The notes: generated by a model not told the origin, from the sequence alone. Shown: positions 37,925 through 46,907, numbered from the stretch's first letter. The stretch is 64,000 nucleotides of DNA from Novosphingobium flavum (GCF_014230315.1 NZ_JACLAW010000004.1:124001-188000), one strand, 5' to 3'. A program made the numbers and translations.

Positions 37925-38647
37925 TCAGACCGCCGTATCGCCGCCATCGAGCGGGAGCATGGCCCCGCTGACGTAGCTTGCCCCATCCGAGACCAGCCAG
38001 CGCAGCGCGGCGGCGACTTCCTGCGCCGAGCCGTGGCGCTGGAGCGGAATGCGCGCGTCGATCAGGGCGCGGGCCGCTTGCGGGTCGGACCTGGCGGACC
38101 AGAACGCGGCGGTCTGCGGCGTGTCGATCCAGCCGGGCAGGACCATGTTGACCCGAATCCCGCGTGGGCCAAGCTCGGCCGCGAGGCTGCGCAGCAGGCC
38201 GGCAAGGCCCGCCTTGGTCGCCTGATAGGCATGGCTGAGCGGCTGGCCGCGCAGGGTGGCGGTGGAGGAGACCAGCACGATGCTGCCCGCCCGCGCGGAA
38301 AGAAGCCCGGCGGCGGCCTGCGCGGCGAGGAAGGGCAGGCGCAGGTTGATCGCGGCGGCGCGGTCCCAGTCCGCCACGGTCCACTCTTCCAGGGGGGCGC
38401 CTTGCATCAGCGAGGCGGCAATGATCAGGCTGTCGAGCCCCTTGCCCGCCCCTGCGATCGCGGCGAGGAACCGGGCCGGGGCCTGCGGGTCGGCAAGGTC
38501 GAGCGGGTAGAGCCGGGGCCCTTCCGGCGCACCGGGCAGCGCGGCAGGATCGTCGGCCAGCCAGACGGCGTCTCCGCCCTCGATCAGGGCGCGGGCCAGC
38601 GCGCCGCCGAGCCCGGCACAGCCGCCGATGATCGCGTGAGTCTTCAT
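37925..38647 (-). CDS. Short-chain dehydrogenase/reductase with complete active site
   Basis: The 240-residue product has a cofactor motif GGCAGLGG at residues 8-15, the catalytic serine in VLVSSTATLRG, YQATK as the Tyr-x3-Lys motif 13 residues after the serine, and the C-terminal SGAMLPLDGG. It should reduce or oxidise an alcohol or ketone with NAD(P)H. I start it at ATG 38647, just before the Rossmann strand; longer frames add no conserved residues. Unlike the three other SDRs of this region it keeps the active-site serine. It is convergent with the MFS gene (three bases apart). Confidence 0.87.
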   Translation of the reverse strand: MKTHAIIGGCAGLGGALARALIEGGDAVWLADDPAALPGAPEGPRLYPLDLADPQAPARFLAAIAGAGKGLDSLIIAASLMQGAPLEEWTVADWDRAAAINLRLPFLAAQAAAGLLSARAGSIVLVSSTATLRGQPLSHAYQATKAGLAGLLRSLAAELGPRGIRVNMVLPGWIDTPQTAAFWSARSDPQAARALIDARIPLQRHGSAQEVAAALRWLVSDGASYVSGAMLPLDGGDTAV

Positions 38648-38780
38648 GGCAGGCACGCTCCGGACATGGGGGGTGTTTCCTTTTCCGGTATTCGGCAGGG
38701 GGTAAATAGCGCAGGAGAGGCAACGCGGGGGACCGAAAAAAGCAACCCCCGCGCGGCCTCGCGCTTGGTAGGAATATGCC

Positions 38781-39608
38781 ATGAGCACAGGTTCGCCCCA
38801 AGCCGCGCAAGACGCCGATCCCGGGTTCGACACGGCCGATCCGCGCGCCGTGCGCCGCGCGATCCGCGAGGGGCGCTTTACCGGGTTCACCAACCTCGTC
38901 GCCCGAAATTACGTGCAGGGCAACCTGATTGCCGTACCGGCGGACCATGCCGACGCCTTCGAGGACTATGCCCGCGCCAATCCCGAGGCCCTGCCGCTGC
39001 TCGGCCGGGGCGAGCCGGGGCGGCGCGACATTCCGGCCATCGCCGCCGACCTCGACATTGCCCGCGATACCGGCGGCTACATGGTGTTCCGCGACGGCGA
39101 ACTGGTCGAGACCCCGCGCGATGCCTCCCCCTTCTGGCGCGACGACCTCGTGCCCTTCGTGATCGGCTGCTCGTTCTCGTTCGAGGCGCTGCTCCAGCGG
39201 CACGGGGTGCGGCTGCGCCACCTTGAGGAAGGCGACGTTTCGGCCATGTACGAGACCGACCGCGACACCGTGGCGGCGGGGCCCTTCGGCGGCAAGCTGA
39301 TCGTCTCGATGCGGGCGCTGACCCCGGCCGACGCGATCCGGGCCACGCTGATTTCCGCGCGCCATCCCGGGTTCCACGGGGCGCCGGTCTCGCTCGGCCT
39401 GCCGGAAGACCTCGGCATCGCCGACCTTGAACGCAGCTACGGCGGGCACGGCATGAAGCGCGTGCTGCCCGGCGAGCTGCCCGTGTTCTGGGCCTGCGGC
39501 GCGACCGGCCAGAACGCCGTGCGCGCCGCGCGCCTGCCCCTCGCCATCACCCACTACAAGGCCCACATGGTCGTTACCGACCTGCCTTTGCCGGAGGACT
39601 ACGCATGA
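38781..39608 (+). CDS. DUF1445 putative hydro-lyase (YcsI / D-glutamate cyclase family)
   Basis: The 275-residue product matches the DUF1445 family in length and blocks: RFTGFTNLVARNYVQGNL near the N terminus, FVIGCSFSFEALL, and GGHGMKRVLPGELPVFWACG. The family includes the C-terminal domain of mitochondrial D-glutamate cyclase, which interconverts D-glutamate and 5-oxo-D-proline, and is often found near 5-oxoprolinase genes. HyuA/HyuB-type subunits occur about 10 kb away in this window. ATG 38781 is preceded by AGGA. The stop overlaps the PhyH gene by ATGA. Confidence 0.82.
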   Translation: MSTGSPQAAQDADPGFDTADPRAVRRAIREGRFTGFTNLVARNYVQGNLIAVPADHADAFEDYARANPEALPLLGRGEPGRRDIPAIAADLDIARDTGGYMVFRDGELVETPRDASPFWRDDLVPFVIGCSFSFEALLQRHGVRLRHLEEGDVSAMYETDRDTVAAGPFGGKLIVSMRALTPADAIRATLISARHPGFHGAPVSLGLPEDLGIADLERSYGGHGMKRVLPGELPVFWACGATGQNAVRAARLPLAITHYKAHMVVTDLPLPEDYA

Positions 39609-40462
39609 CCCTCGATGAAGCCATCGAGCACTACGACACTCACGGCTATGTCGTCCTGCCGGGCCTGCTGGAGGGCCCCGTGCTCGACGAGCTGCGCGCC
39701 CTGACCGACCGGGTCGAGGCCGATGCGGCGGACGTGGCCGAGGACAATGCCTGGTACGACTTCGAGACCGACCTCGAGGGCAAGCGCACGGTGCAGCGGA
39801 TCAAGAAGCCCAACCGGATCGATCCGTTCTATGCCGCGCTCGCCGGAAACGAGATGCTGATGGCGCTGGCCAAGCGGTTGATCGGGCCGAACATCCGGCT
39901 CAACCACACCAAGATCAACATGAAGTCGGCCAAGGGCGGCGCGGCGCTGGAATGGCACCAGGACTGGGCCTTCGCCCCGCACACCAACATGAGCACGACC
40001 GTCGCCTCGATCCTGATCGACGGCGCCTCGGCTGCCAACGGCGCGATGCAGGTGATCGAGGGCAGCCACAAGGGGCCGCTGATCGACCACCACGACGAGG
40101 ACGGTTACTTCGTCGGCGCGGTGCTGGCCGAGCAGGTGGACATGAGCAAGGCGGCCCTGCTCGAAGGGCCTCCGGGCACGGTCTCGTTCCATCACCCGAT
40201 GACCCTGCACGGATCGAGCGTGAACCTCTCGGGCGATCCGCGCCGCATCCTGTTCTACGAATATGCCGCGAGCGACGCCTTTCCGCTGTTCTACAAGGTG
40301 GATTGGGAGGAATATGATTCGCGCATCGTCTGCGGGCCGTCGACCAGCGAGGTGCGGTTCGAGGCGAACTATGTGAAGCTGCCTTTCCCGAGCCGCGCGG
40401 GCTCGTCGATCTACAAGATCCAGGCGGGGTCGGGCCGGCGCTTTTTCGCCGGGGCCCAGTAA
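39605..40462 (+). CDS. Phytanoyl-CoA dioxygenase (PhyH) family Fe(II)/2-oxoglutarate oxygenase
   Basis: The 285-residue product has the PhyH fold with HQD in EWHQDWAF as the iron-binding His-x-Asp and a distal histidine in MTLHGSSVN, followed by a basic segment that would bind 2-oxoglutarate. Such enzymes hydroxylate lipids, amino acids or small natural products. Coupled by ATGA to the DUF1445 gene and followed two bases later by an SDR, it suggests hydroxylation then oxidation of one substrate. Confidence 0.87.
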   Translation: MTLDEAIEHYDTHGYVVLPGLLEGPVLDELRALTDRVEADAADVAEDNAWYDFETDLEGKRTVQRIKKPNRIDPFYAALAGNEMLMALAKRLIGPNIRLNHTKINMKSAKGGAALEWHQDWAFAPHTNMSTTVASILIDGASAANGAMQVIEGSHKGPLIDHHDEDGYFVGAVLAEQVDMSKAALLEGPPGTVSFHHPMTLHGSSVNLSGDPRRILFYEYAASDAFPLFYKVDWEEYDSRIVCGPSTSEVRFEANYVKLPFPSRAGSSIYKIQAGSGRRFFAGAQ

Positions 40463-40464
40463 CC

Positions 40465-41286
40465 GTGAGCGTGCCAGCAAACGTAAACGTGAGAGCGGGC
40501 GAGACCGCCGGGGCGGCCTTCGTCACCGGCGCCAGCGCGGGGACCGGGCGCGAGATCGCGCTGGCTCTTGCCGCGGCGGGCCATGACGTGGCGGTGCTCG
40601 GCCGGCGGGTCGATGCGCTGGAGGAGCTGGCCGTAGAGATCGCCGCCATGGGCCGCCGTGCGCTGGTGCTGGGCGCCGACGTGCGCGAGGCCGATCAGCT
40701 CGAGGCGGCGCTGGACCGGCTGCTGGACTGGAGCGACGGGCGGATCGAGGTGGTGGTCAATGCGGCGGGCACGACCGGGCCGCTCTCGCCGCCGATCGGG
40801 CAGTACAGCCTTGCCGATTTCGACAGCACCGTGGCCACGAACCTGCGCGCGCCGTTCATCGTGATGAGCCGGCTGCTGCCGGTGATGCGCGGCGCGGGGC
40901 GCGGGCGGATCGTCAACATCGGCGGCAATCACGGGATGCGCGGCCGGGCGGGCCGGTCGAGCTACAGCGCCTCGAAGTGGGGCCTGCGCGGGCTGACCCG
41001 CAGCGCCGCGCTGGAAGCCGGGCCGGACGGGGTGACGGTCAACTACATCGCCCCGGGGCCTATCGCGATTCCGCGGATGAAGGCCAACTGGAAGGCTCAG
41101 GCCGAGGCGGGCGGGATCAGCGAGGACGAGGCCCTGCGCGCTTACGTGGCCAATATGGGCATTCCGCTGGGCAAGCCGAGCGAGGCCGAGGATATCGTGG
41201 CCATGGTCATGTATCTGGTCGGCCCCGGCGGGCGGAACATCACGGGCCAGGAACTGGTGATCGACGGCGGCGCGACGGTCCTCTGA
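40465..41286 (+). CDS. SDR-family protein with Gly in place of the catalytic Ser
   Basis: The 273-residue product has a TGASAGTG cofactor motif, the NAAG motif (VVNAAGTTG) and YSASK as Tyr-x3-Lys. The residue 13 before the tyrosine, which is serine in normal SDRs, is glycine in IVNIGGNHG. Two other SDRs here share this change. It may use a different polar group or a different chemistry. The start is GTG at 40465, two bases after the PhyH stop. A terminator hairpin follows. Confidence 0.85.
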   Translation: MSVPANVNVRAGETAGAAFVTGASAGTGREIALALAAAGHDVAVLGRRVDALEELAVEIAAMGRRALVLGADVREADQLEAALDRLLDWSDGRIEVVVNAAGTTGPLSPPIGQYSLADFDSTVATNLRAPFIVMSRLLPVMRGAGRGRIVNIGGNHGMRGRAGRSSYSASKWGLRGLTRSAALEAGPDGVTVNYIAPGPIAIPRMKANWKAQAEAGGISEDEALRAYVANMGIPLGKPSEAEDIVAMVMYLVGPGGRNITGQELVIDGGATVL

Positions 41287-41304
41287 GCGCGGCGGTGGTA
41301 AGGT

Positions 41305-41337
41305 AAACCCCCGGCCAGCAGGGCTGACCGGGGGTTT
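41305..41337. terminator. Bidirectional hairpin terminator between convergent genes
   Basis: AAACCCCCGG and CCGGGGGTTT form a perfect 10-bp stem around a 13-base loop that has its own CAGC/GCTG pairing. With A-tracts and T-tracts at the ends it can stop transcription from both the SDR gene and the opposing glutamine-synthetase-like gene. Confidence 0.8.
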
Positions 41338-41367
41338 CCTGTGCGACCCGATTGGCCCGGGCTATGG

Positions 41368-42813
41368 TCAGAACAGGTCGAAGTACTCGCGGTGTTCCCA
41401 GTCGGTCACCGCGGTGTTGTAGCGGGCGACTTCGGCGCGCTTGATCCGCAGGAAATGGTCGGTGAACCCGTCGCCCAGCCCGGCGCGCAGGACCGCGCTG
41501 GCATCGAGTTGGCCGAGCGCGGCCTCGAGGCTGCCAGGCAGTCGCGGGGCCTCGGCCGTATAGGGGCTGTCGACCGCCTCGGGCGGGGTCAGGCCCGCCT
41601 CGATCCCGGCGAGGCCGGAGATCATCTGCGAGGCGAGGTAGAGATAGGGGTTGGCGGCGGGTTCGCCGACGCGGTTCTCGATCCGGGTGGCGCCCGCCTC
41701 GCCTTTGGCGAGGACGCGGAGCATGGCGCCGCGATTGTCCTCGCCCCAGGCGATCCGGTCGGGCGCGAGCGAATTGGCGCGGTAACGCTTGTAGCCGTTG
41801 ATCGTCGGCGTGGTCAGCGGCATGGCCCCGGCCGCCTCGGCCAGAAGCCCGGCGAGGTAGTGGCGGCCGGTTTCCGACAGGCCGGGCCGGCCATCGGGAC
41901 GGGCGAAGGCATTGGTGCCGTCATTCGCGCGGCGCAGCGACTGGTGGAGGTGCCAGCCGCTCGACATGGCCTCGGGCAGGGCCGGGCGGCACATGAAGCT
42001 GGCGTGATAGCCGTGGCGCCGCGCGATCTGCTTGGCGGCATTGCGGAACAGGGTCATGTCGTCGGCCGAAGCGAGGCCGCTCTGCGGGCCGAACACGAAT
42101 TCGACCTGGCTCGGCCCGAATTCCAGCTCCATCGAGATCAGCGGCAAGCCGAGCGCCTCGCAATCGCGGCGCAGGATGTCGAGCACCGGCTCGATCGTGT
42201 CGTAGCGCTGCTCGGTCAGATAGGCATAGCCCTGGTGGAGCAGTTCGACATCGGGCGGCGTGCCGGGCTGGCCCGCGTCGGCAAGGCCGAGGCGCGGATC
42301 GACCATGCGGGTGAGGTGGAATTCGACCTCCAGCCCGCTGACGAATTCGAGCCCGCGCGCGGCCAGCCGCTCGGCGGCGGCAAGGGCGATGCGGCGCGGC
42401 GACCAGACGAAGGGCGTGCCATCGGCAAAGGCCAGGTCGCACAGCATCCATGCCGTGCCCGGCGCCCACGGCAGCAGGCGCAGGCTGAGCGGATCGGGAA
42501 CCATGACGAGATCGCCCGCGCCCTGCAGGTCGGCGCGGCCGATCCCGGCCCCGGCGGAGAAGACCGGGACCACGGTGCGGTGCGAAGTGTCCTTGAGCCA
42601 CAGGCTGGACGTGATCGACAGGCCGTGCTTGAGCGCGCCGGGCAGGGCGGCGGCCATCACGGTCTTGCCGCGCAGGATGCCGTGGAGATCGGGGAAGGAG
42701 AGGCGGACCGAATGGATGCCCTCGGCCTCGAGCCGGCGCGGCAGCTCGGCGGCAGCCTCGGCCTGGGCCGCGCTCCACAGGCCGTGCCCGGCGATGAAGC
42801 CAGCCGCGCTCAC
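41368..42813 (-). CDS. Glutamine-synthetase-like ligase
   Basis: The 481-residue product has the glutamine synthetase catalytic domain: GLEVEFHL and MELEFGPSQVEF with metal-binding glutamates, GWHLHQSL, NGYKRYRANSLAPD, and the glutamate-flap region ATRIENRVGE. The N terminus is of the short gamma-glutamyl-amine ligase type (PuuA, IpuC, AtdA1-like) rather than that of a housekeeping GlnA. These ligases join glutamate to an amine. GTG 42813 gives a GTGA overlap with the Rieske gene stop; GTG 42837 is possible. Coupling to a Rieske oxygenase recalls amine catabolism in which the amine is first glutamylated. Confidence 0.83.
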   Translation of the reverse strand: MSAAGFIAGHGLWSAAQAEAAAELPRRLEAEGIHSVRLSFPDLHGILRGKTVMAAALPGALKHGLSITSSLWLKDTSHRTVVPVFSAGAGIGRADLQGAGDLVMVPDPLSLRLLPWAPGTAWMLCDLAFADGTPFVWSPRRIALAAAERLAARGLEFVSGLEVEFHLTRMVDPRLGLADAGQPGTPPDVELLHQGYAYLTEQRYDTIEPVLDILRRDCEALGLPLISMELEFGPSQVEFVFGPQSGLASADDMTLFRNAAKQIARRHGYHASFMCRPALPEAMSSGWHLHQSLRRANDGTNAFARPDGRPGLSETGRHYLAGLLAEAAGAMPLTTPTINGYKRYRANSLAPDRIAWGEDNRGAMLRVLAKGEAGATRIENRVGEPAANPYLYLASQMISGLAGIEAGLTPPEAVDSPYTAEAPRLPGSLEAALGQLDASAVLRAGLGDGFTDHFLRIKRAEVARYNTAVTDWEHREYFDLF

Positions 42814-44135
42814 AGGGCGAGAACCGGAACGTCCCACGAGGCTTCGGCGCGCAGGCGGCTGACCGCTTCGCGCCAGTAGCTGTCGGGCGAGGTGCCGGCC
42901 GGGGCCACGCCGTCGATCGTGGCCGGGCCCGTCGCCGCATCGCCGCCCGCGGCGAGCGCCAGCGGGCTCTCACCCTTCTGCAGCTGCTTGATCTGGCCGA
43001 TCAGCATGACCCGGTATGCGACGATCGCCTTGTCGGTCGTACCGAGGTGCTCGCGGGTGCGGTCCTGGATCCGGCCCTGGCTTTCGACTGCCCACTGGTC
43101 ATGGACGTTGATGTCCTCGCCCATGCCGGTGAAAGTGCGCATTCTCTGCTCGGCCGGGTCGAAGCCCCAGTCGTTGTGGCGGCCGACGCGCGGCATGTAG
43201 TCCGGCAGGGTATAGAGCTGGAGGCGCTGTTCGCGCATCAGCGGCTTGTCCACCGGCTCGGCGAAGCTGGTGAACATGGCATACCAGTAGCAGCTGTGAT
43301 CGTCGATCGGCACGTGCCACTGGGTGATTGTCATGGTCGAGGACAGCGGGATCACGAAGGCCTGCGGGAACAGGACATTGGTGATCCGCACGTGGGTATC
43401 GCCGCCGTCGAGATGGCGCAGGGTGGTGATGCGCAGGCCGCTGTCGGTGGAGGCGACGGCGATCTCGGGGCAGTCGTATTCGCGCAGGACCTTGGTCATC
43501 GGCAGGTCGCTGTCGGTCGAATGGGCGCGGAACTGCTTGCCGTAGGAGGCGTCGGCCTCGGCGTCCTCGAAGTAGCGGTGGAGGAACGAGGCGTGGGCCG
43601 GGTCCATGCCCACTTCGAGCGCCTGGAGCCAGTTGCAGTCGAGATAGCCCTTGAACGAGAAGACATGGCTGTCGGGCGCCGTGAGGCAATCGAGCGCGGG
43701 GAGGGCCGGCGGTTCGCCGTTTTCATCGACCGGGCCGAGCCAGGCGAAGATCATCCCGCCCCGTTCGCGCACCGGGTAAGCCTTCTGCCTGATCCGGTTG
43801 CAGAAGGCCGGGTTGGGCTCGGCCGGGGTTTCGAGGCACTTGCCGTTCACATCGAACAGCCAGCCGTGGAACGGGCAGCGCAGGCCGCCGTCTTCGAGCC
43901 GCCCGAAGGCAAGGTCGGCGCCGCGATGCGGGCAGTCGCGGTCGACCAGCCCGAGCTGGCCCGCCTCGTCGCGGAACAGGACAAGGTCCTGCCCCAGCAG
44001 CTTGACCGCCTTCAGGGGCCGGGCCCCCTCCAGCTCGTCGCTGATCGCCACCGGCTGCCAGTAGCGGCGCAGCAGGTCGCCCAGCGGGGTGCCGGGTTTG
44101 GACAGGGTGATCAGGTCGTTCTGTTCGGGGGTCAT
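42810..44135 (-). CDS. Rieske non-heme iron oxygenase, catalytic subunit
   Basis: The 441-residue product has a Rieske [2Fe-2S] site, Cys68-x-His70 and Cys87-x2-His90, and the mononuclear iron site in MDPAHASFLHRYFED (Asp-x2-His-x4-His). The sequence resembles phthalate/vanillate-type alpha-only oxygenases. No beta subunit, ferredoxin or reductase lies within the window, so electrons must come from elsewhere. The enzyme would hydroxylate or demethylate an aromatic or cyclic compound. It is coupled to the glutamine-synthetase-like gene downstream. Confidence 0.87.
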   Translation of the reverse strand: MTPEQNDLITLSKPGTPLGDLLRRYWQPVAISDELEGARPLKAVKLLGQDLVLFRDEAGQLGLVDRDCPHRGADLAFGRLEDGGLRCPFHGWLFDVNGKCLETPAEPNPAFCNRIRQKAYPVRERGGMIFAWLGPVDENGEPPALPALDCLTAPDSHVFSFKGYLDCNWLQALEVGMDPAHASFLHRYFEDAEADASYGKQFRAHSTDSDLPMTKVLREYDCPEIAVASTDSGLRITTLRHLDGGDTHVRITNVLFPQAFVIPLSSTMTITQWHVPIDDHSCYWYAMFTSFAEPVDKPLMREQRLQLYTLPDYMPRVGRHNDWGFDPAEQRMRTFTGMGEDINVHDQWAVESQGRIQDRTREHLGTTDKAIVAYRVMLIGQIKQLQKGESPLALAAGGDAATGPATIDGVAPAGTSPDSYWREAVSRLRAEASWDVPVLAL

Positions 44136-44335
44136 GGCGGGCTCTGTCAGGTTGGGGCGCGCGGGGGCCGTGCGGGGCTGACTGTGCCTCTGTTCGCGGT
44201 TCCTGTGTGTTGCCTGTTCGGCTGCACGGCGTTGCCGAATGGGTCATGCCTGCGCGGGGCCCCGTCGTTGCCACGGGGCGGGCGCTGGGCTAACCCCGTG
44301 GCTCCCCAATCCTCCTATCGGAAACGACCGCAGCC

Positions 44336-44926
44336 ATGACCGCCACGCCTGCCCGGACCCTGCGCACCATCGCGATCTTCTGCGGCTCCAACGTGGGCGA
44401 GGGCGAGGCCTACAAGGAAGCGGCGGCCGAGCTGGGCGGCGCGCTGGCCCGGCGCGGGATCGGGATCGTCTATGGCGGCACGCACAAGGGGCTGATGGGC
44501 ATCCTTGCCGATGCCGCGCTGGCCGGTGGCGGGAAGGTGCACGGGGTGATCACCCGGCGGCTGCACGAGAAGGGGCATCTTCACCCCACTCTCAGCGCCA
44601 GCGAGATCGCCGACGGGATGCGCGCGCGCAAGGAGCGGATGCTCGATCTGGCCGATGCCTGCATAGCGCTCCCCGGCGGGATCGGCACGGCCGAGGAATT
44701 CATGGAGGCCTGGACCCTCAACCAGCTCGGCGATGTCGACAAGCCAGTCGGCCTGCTCAACGTCGACGGTTATTACGACGCCTTCATGGGCTTCATCGAC
44801 ACGATGATAGCGCGCAAGTTCCTGCCTCCCGCGCACCGCGAGGGGATCGCGCTCGATCCCGACGCCGATGCGCTGATCGACAAGCTGGCCGTGTTCGAGA
44901 AGCCCAGCGTCGCCAAGTGGATGTGA
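44336..44926 (+). CDS. LOG-family protein (nucleoside 5'-monophosphate phosphoribohydrolase)
   Basis: The 196-residue product carries the LOG motif PGGIGTAEEFMEAW and the N-terminal FCGSNVGEGEAY. LOG proteins cleave cytokinin ribotides or AMP to the base and ribose 5-phosphate; old databases call them lysine decarboxylases. It is the only plus-strand gene between the minus-strand Rieske and aldehyde dehydrogenase genes, so a link to their pathway is uncertain. It could release a nitrogen base from a nucleotide. Confidence 0.88.
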   Translation: MTATPARTLRTIAIFCGSNVGEGEAYKEAAAELGGALARRGIGIVYGGTHKGLMGILADAALAGGGKVHGVITRRLHEKGHLHPTLSASEIADGMRARKERMLDLADACIALPGGIGTAEEFMEAWTLNQLGDVDKPVGLLNVDGYYDAFMGFIDTMIARKFLPPAHREGIALDPDADALIDKLAVFEKPSVAKWM

Positions 44927-44991
44927 GCGTCTGAGAGAGCCGCTCTGGATTGCCGCGGGGCTTTGTCCCTCGCAATGTCGCGTGTCTCAGA

Positions 44992-46464
44992 TCAATCGGT
45001 TGCGATCCACAGCGACTTGGTCTCGAGGTGCTCCTCGAGGTGGGCCTTGCCATATTCGCGGCCCTGTCCGCTGGCCTTGATCCCGCCCGAGGGCATGGCC
45101 GGGTCGATCGCGTTGTAGCAATTGACCCAGACCGAGCCCGCGCGCAGCCGCCGGGCGAGGCGGTGGGCGCGGCCGACGTTGCCGGTCCACAGCCCGGCGC
45201 CGAGGCCGAACGGCGTGGCATTGGCGCGCTGGATCACCTCGTCCTCATGGTCGAACGGAAGTACGGCGAGGATCGGGCCGAAGATTTCCTCGCGCACGGC
45301 GCGCATCTGGTCGGTCGCGCCCGAAAGCACCGTGGGCGGGAAGAAGAAGCCCTTGGCGAGGTCGCCCTCCTCCGCCCGCGCGCCGCCGCAGACCGCGCCC
45401 GCGCCCTCGGCTCGGGCCTCGTCCATGTAGCCGCTGACCCGCGCCAGCTGGCGGGCCGAGACGAGGGGACCGAGGTCGATCTCGGGATCGAGGCCGTTGC
45501 CGAGCTTGAGCGCAGAGGCGTGGCGGGCGACCTCGGCGGCGAAATCGCTGGCCACGGAGCGTTCGACGAAAAGGCGGGTGCCGGCGCTGCAGATCTGCCC
45601 GGAATTGGCGAAGGCGGCGATGGCGGCCATCTGCGCCGCCTTGGCAAGGTCGGCATCGGCAAACACGATGTTGGGCGACTTGCCGCCGAGTTCGAGGCTG
45701 AGGCGCTTGAGCGTGCCGGCCGCCGCCGCCATTATCGCGCGGCCGGTGGCGTCGGACCCGGTGAAGGCCAGCTTGTCCACCCCCGGATGAGCGGCGAGCG
45801 CAGCGCCCGCCTCCGCGCCGAGGCCGGTGACGACGTTGAACACGCCGGCCGGAACTCCCGCCTCGAGCGCCAGCTGGCCGAGCAGGAGCGGGGCGAGCGA
45901 GGCATCTTCGGCGGGCTTGAGGACGAGGGTGCAGCCGGTCGCCAGAACCGGGCCGAGCTTGAGCACGCTGGCCCAGAGCGGGCCGTTCCACGGGATGATG
46001 GCGCCGCAGACGCCGACCGGTTCCTTGACCGTGCAGGCGAACATGTCCGGCATGGAAGGAGCGGCGGTGAGGCCTTCGATGCCGCGGGCCATGCCGGCAT
46101 AGTAGCGCAGCAGGTCTGTCAGCATGGCGACCGAGCCGCGGGTGTGGCGAATGGGCGAGCCCATGTCGAGCGTATCGAGCGTGGCGAATTGCTCGGCCTC
46201 GCGCGCGACCAGATCGGCGAGGCGCAGCAGCAGCGCCTGCCGCTCGGACGGCGAGAAGCGCGGCCAGGGGCCGCTTTCGAAGGCGGCGCGGGCGGCGGCG
46301 ACGGCGCGGTCAATGTCTCCCGCCGCGCCCCGCGCGAAATCGGCGAGGTGCTCGCCCGTGGCCGGGTTGTGCGAGGAGATGGTCTCGCCGGACAGGGCCG
46401 GGGCCCATTGCCCGCCGATCAGGAGACCGTGGGGCTGGCCGGTGAGGAAGGCGGGGCGGGCCAT
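44992..46464 (-). CDS. NAD(P)-dependent aldehyde dehydrogenase
   Basis: The 490-residue product is a full-length ALDH with the glutamate motif LELGGKSPN, the nucleophile Cys292 in SGQICSAGTR and the closing EEIFGPILAV block. It oxidises an aldehyde to an acid and would finish the breakdown of an amine or alcohol. It is followed after four bases on the other side by the DUF3830 gene in the same direction, so ALDH, DUF3830 and probably the PLP enzyme and SDR form one transcript. Confidence 0.9.
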   Translation of the reverse strand: MARPAFLTGQPHGLLIGGQWAPALSGETISSHNPATGEHLADFARGAAGDIDRAVAAARAAFESGPWPRFSPSERQALLLRLADLVAREAEQFATLDTLDMGSPIRHTRGSVAMLTDLLRYYAGMARGIEGLTAAPSMPDMFACTVKEPVGVCGAIIPWNGPLWASVLKLGPVLATGCTLVLKPAEDASLAPLLLGQLALEAGVPAGVFNVVTGLGAEAGAALAAHPGVDKLAFTGSDATGRAIMAAAAGTLKRLSLELGGKSPNIVFADADLAKAAQMAAIAAFANSGQICSAGTRLFVERSVASDFAAEVARHASALKLGNGLDPEIDLGPLVSARQLARVSGYMDEARAEGAGAVCGGARAEEGDLAKGFFFPPTVLSGATDQMRAVREEIFGPILAVLPFDHEDEVIQRANATPFGLGAGLWTGNVGRAHRLARRLRAGSVWVNCYNAIDPAMPSGGIKASGQGREYGKAHLEEHLETKSLWIATD

Positions 46465-46468
46465 CGGA

Positions 46469-46885
46469 TCAATCCTTGAGCGCGAAGCTGATCGACTGGG
46501 CGCCTTCCCACAGGGTCTTCTTGCCGAGCGCGGCGAGGTTTTCCTTGCCTTCGACCACGGTCATGAAGTGGATGCCGGCGAGCGGCCCCAGCTTGCTGGC
46601 GAAAGCCACCCCGCCATAGGCGAGCAGGATCTCGGTCTCGCTGTAGCCGCCGGGGTAGAAGATGAACTCGCCCGGCGCGGGGTGGCGCGTGGGGTTTTCC
46701 CAAGGGAGATCATAGGGCTGGTCGCCCATCGGAATCCACACGCCCTCGCCGCTCCAGCGGACGTGGATCACCTTTTCCTCGTAAGGCAGCATGGCCTTGA
46801 ACCGGGCGGCGGTGACCGGGGCGAGGTCTTCCTCGAGCCGGGCGGTGAAGTGGTAAGGGCCGGCCTTGATGGCGACGAGGGTCAT
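46469..46885 (-). CDS. DUF3830 cyclophilin-like protein
   Basis: The 138-residue product matches the DUF3830 family, small beta-barrel proteins related to cyclophilins (blocks GEFIFYPGGYSETEILLAYG and FASKLGPLAGIHF). Family members occur beside hydantoinase, amidase or ring-cleavage genes, but a biochemical role is not firmly known to me. It lies four bases upstream of the ALDH gene and 22 bp after the PLP enzyme. I infer an auxiliary catabolic role. Confidence 0.75.
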   Translation of the reverse strand: MTLVAIKAGPYHFTARLEEDLAPVTAARFKAMLPYEEKVIHVRWSGEGVWIPMGDQPYDLPWENPTRHPAPGEFIFYPGGYSETEILLAYGGVAFASKLGPLAGIHFMTVVEGKENLAALGKKTLWEGAQSISFALKD

Positions 46886-46907
46886 GGCAAGTCTCCGTAA
46901 ATTGCGT

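Noticed and set aside
41341..42879. A 512-codon plus-strand frame over the glutamine-synthetase-like gene
   Set aside because: The opposite strand has the conserved ligase motifs; this frame is low in hydrophobic order and repeats Arg/Gly/Glu.
41368..44135. A complete aniline-dioxygenase-type operon
   Set aside because: There is no glutamine amidotransferase, oxygenase beta subunit or reductase, so only the ligase/oxygenase pairing is reported.
44950..46479. A 509-codon plus-strand frame over the aldehyde dehydrogenase gene
   Set aside because: The minus-strand frame carries a complete ALDH active site and the plus-strand translation has no recognisable fold.
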